The notes beneath the pieces are model-generated. The model was not told where the DNA came from, made no database searches, and was given only the letters and a program-made list of their open reading frames with translations. The translations under genes were made by a program, and so were the position numbers. This document shows, piece after piece, positions 5,590-6,193 of a stretch of 6,193 nt of DNA. Numbering within the stretch: the first letter of the stretch is position 1; every line of letters begins with the position of its first letter. This stretch comes from Candidatus Zipacnadia bacterium (GTDB taxonomy: Bacteria; Armatimonadota; Zipacnadia; Zipacnadales; UBA5352), in assembly GCA_029820915.1 (NCBI GenBank), contig JALGUI010000217.1, forward strand, positions 1 to 6,193, given 5' to 3'.

Positions 5590-5739
5590 GTGCGTCAGGG
5601 GGCAGGATTCGGCGCGCGCCGCGGGCAATATGGGCTGTCGGGACACCAGCCCCGGTGGCAGGGCGACCTGCGGCCGCGGTTGACTGCGCGTCATCATTCG
5701 CCCGCGTGCACACTGCGTTCGGGCAACGGAGCGATGAGG
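5590..5739 (+). other. Upstream region of accB
   Basis: 150 nt between the terminator and accB. The accB frame is open back to 5590 but has no good earlier start. A 6-bp hairpin, GGGCTG 5632-5637 with CAGCCC 5647-5652, lies in it. TTGACT at 5680-5685 looks like a -35, but no -10-like sequence follows at 16-18 nt, so no promoter can be named although the terminator implies that one should exist here. Confidence 0.5.
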
Positions 5740-6192
5740 ATGCCCTTTGACGATGACGACGTCCGATGGCTGGCCGCGATGCTCGAGGAGGAGGGCCTGG
5801 CGGAGATCGAGGTCGCCCAGGGAGACGTGCGCATTCGCGTCCGGGCTCGCGAGATGATGCAGGCGGTGCCTGCCGGCCCCATCGCCGTGACCGCTGCGGG
5901 CGCAGCGCCCGCACACGCCCCGACGGCCGCAGTGCCCACAGGTATTCCGCTCCCGGCGCCCATGGCGGGGATCTTCTATCGCCAACCTTCACCCGACGCC
6001 GACCCGTTCGTCGAGGAGGGCGACCGGATCGAGGCGGGGCACGTCGTGGGGCTCATCGAGGTCATGAAGCTCTTCAACGAGATCACGGCTCCCATCGCGG
6101 GAGTCATCACCACGATCGAGATTGAGAGCGAGGACCGCGTCGAGGCGGATCAGCCGCTCATGTACATCCAGCCCGCGGCGAGGAGCAGCTAG
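5740..6192 (+). CDS. accB: Biotin carboxyl carrier protein of acetyl-CoA carboxylase
   Basis: A 150-aa AccB. It carries biotin on a lysine; biotin carboxylase (AccC) carboxylates the biotin and the carboxyltransferase passes the group to acetyl-CoA, making malonyl-CoA for fatty acid synthesis in the cytoplasm. Residues 1-40 match the AccB N-terminal part (DDVRWLAAMLEEEGLAEIEV, then an RIRVR strand). About 41-68 is an Ala/Pro-rich flexible linker. About 69-145 is the biotinyl domain, with PMAGIFYRQPSPDADPFV (72-89) and EVMKLFNEI; Lys110 is the biotin site. Most relatives have AMK where this has VMK. ATG 5740 is preferred because GGAG 5728-5731 lies 8 nt upstream; ATG 5734 in the same frame is only 2 nt from it. 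Length is normal. The gene ends one base before the window edge, and AGGAG at 6181-6185 could serve a following gene, usually accC. Confidence 0.95.
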   Translation: MPFDDDDVRWLAAMLEEEGLAEIEVAQGDVRIRVRAREMMQAVPAGPIAVTAAGAAPAHAPTAAVPTGIPLPAPMAGIFYRQPSPDADPFVEEGDRIEAGHVVGLIEVMKLFNEITAPIAGVITTIEIESEDRVEADQPLMYIQPAARSS

Positions 6193-6193
6193 T

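Noticed and set aside
5680..5708. TTGACT before accB as a promoter
   Set aside because: The -35-like hexamer has only GC-rich sequence where the -10 should be, so a promoter cannot be supported.

Overview
GC-rich bacterial chromosomal DNA, most likely from the phylum Armatimonadota. The best taxonomic clue is the pseudopilin at 411-1037. Its N-terminus continues from the GFTLIELL prepilin motif into LFPVFARAREKARQTSC and later YAQDYDE, wording typical of the large pseudopilin families of Armatimonadota; planctomycetes usually have LLLPAVQQAREAARR instead. This placement is inferred from remembered family sequences, not from a search.

Layout, left to right. 1-90 is the C-terminal tail of a gene entering from the left. 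91-264 holds no secure gene. A near-consensus sigma-70 promoter (265-293) then drives a roughly 110-nt leader that can fold into nested helices and could also occlude the ribosome binding site of the pseudopilin gene (411-1037). After a 360-nt gap comes one long gene (1398-4760). It encodes a secreted multidomain protein of 1120 aa: signal peptide, CBM9-like domain, several beta-sandwich domains, a TIM barrel with glycosidase-like acidic residues, and a C-terminal beta domain.

The 4761-5199 gap has no gene but contains several strong GC-rich hairpins and a very good sigma-70 promoter on the minus strand, pointing toward the 3' end of the long gene. Next is a compact unit: a good promoter (5200-5228), a 53-codon Lys/Glu-rich small protein gene (5255-5416), an elongator-type tRNA-Met(CAU) 20 nt downstream (5437-5513), and a perfect 13-bp terminator hairpin (5561-5589). 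The window ends with accB (5740-6192), the biotin carboxyl carrier protein of acetyl-CoA carboxylase.

The pseudopilin and the large secreted protein are both exported surface or periplasmic products and may serve carbohydrate binding or use, though nothing proves they work together. The small protein, tRNA and accB are housekeeping-like. No CRISPR array, transposase, phage gene or defence system was seen. The most interesting items are the pseudopilin leader, the small-protein/tRNA transcript, the antisense promoter and the unclassified glycosidase-like protein.
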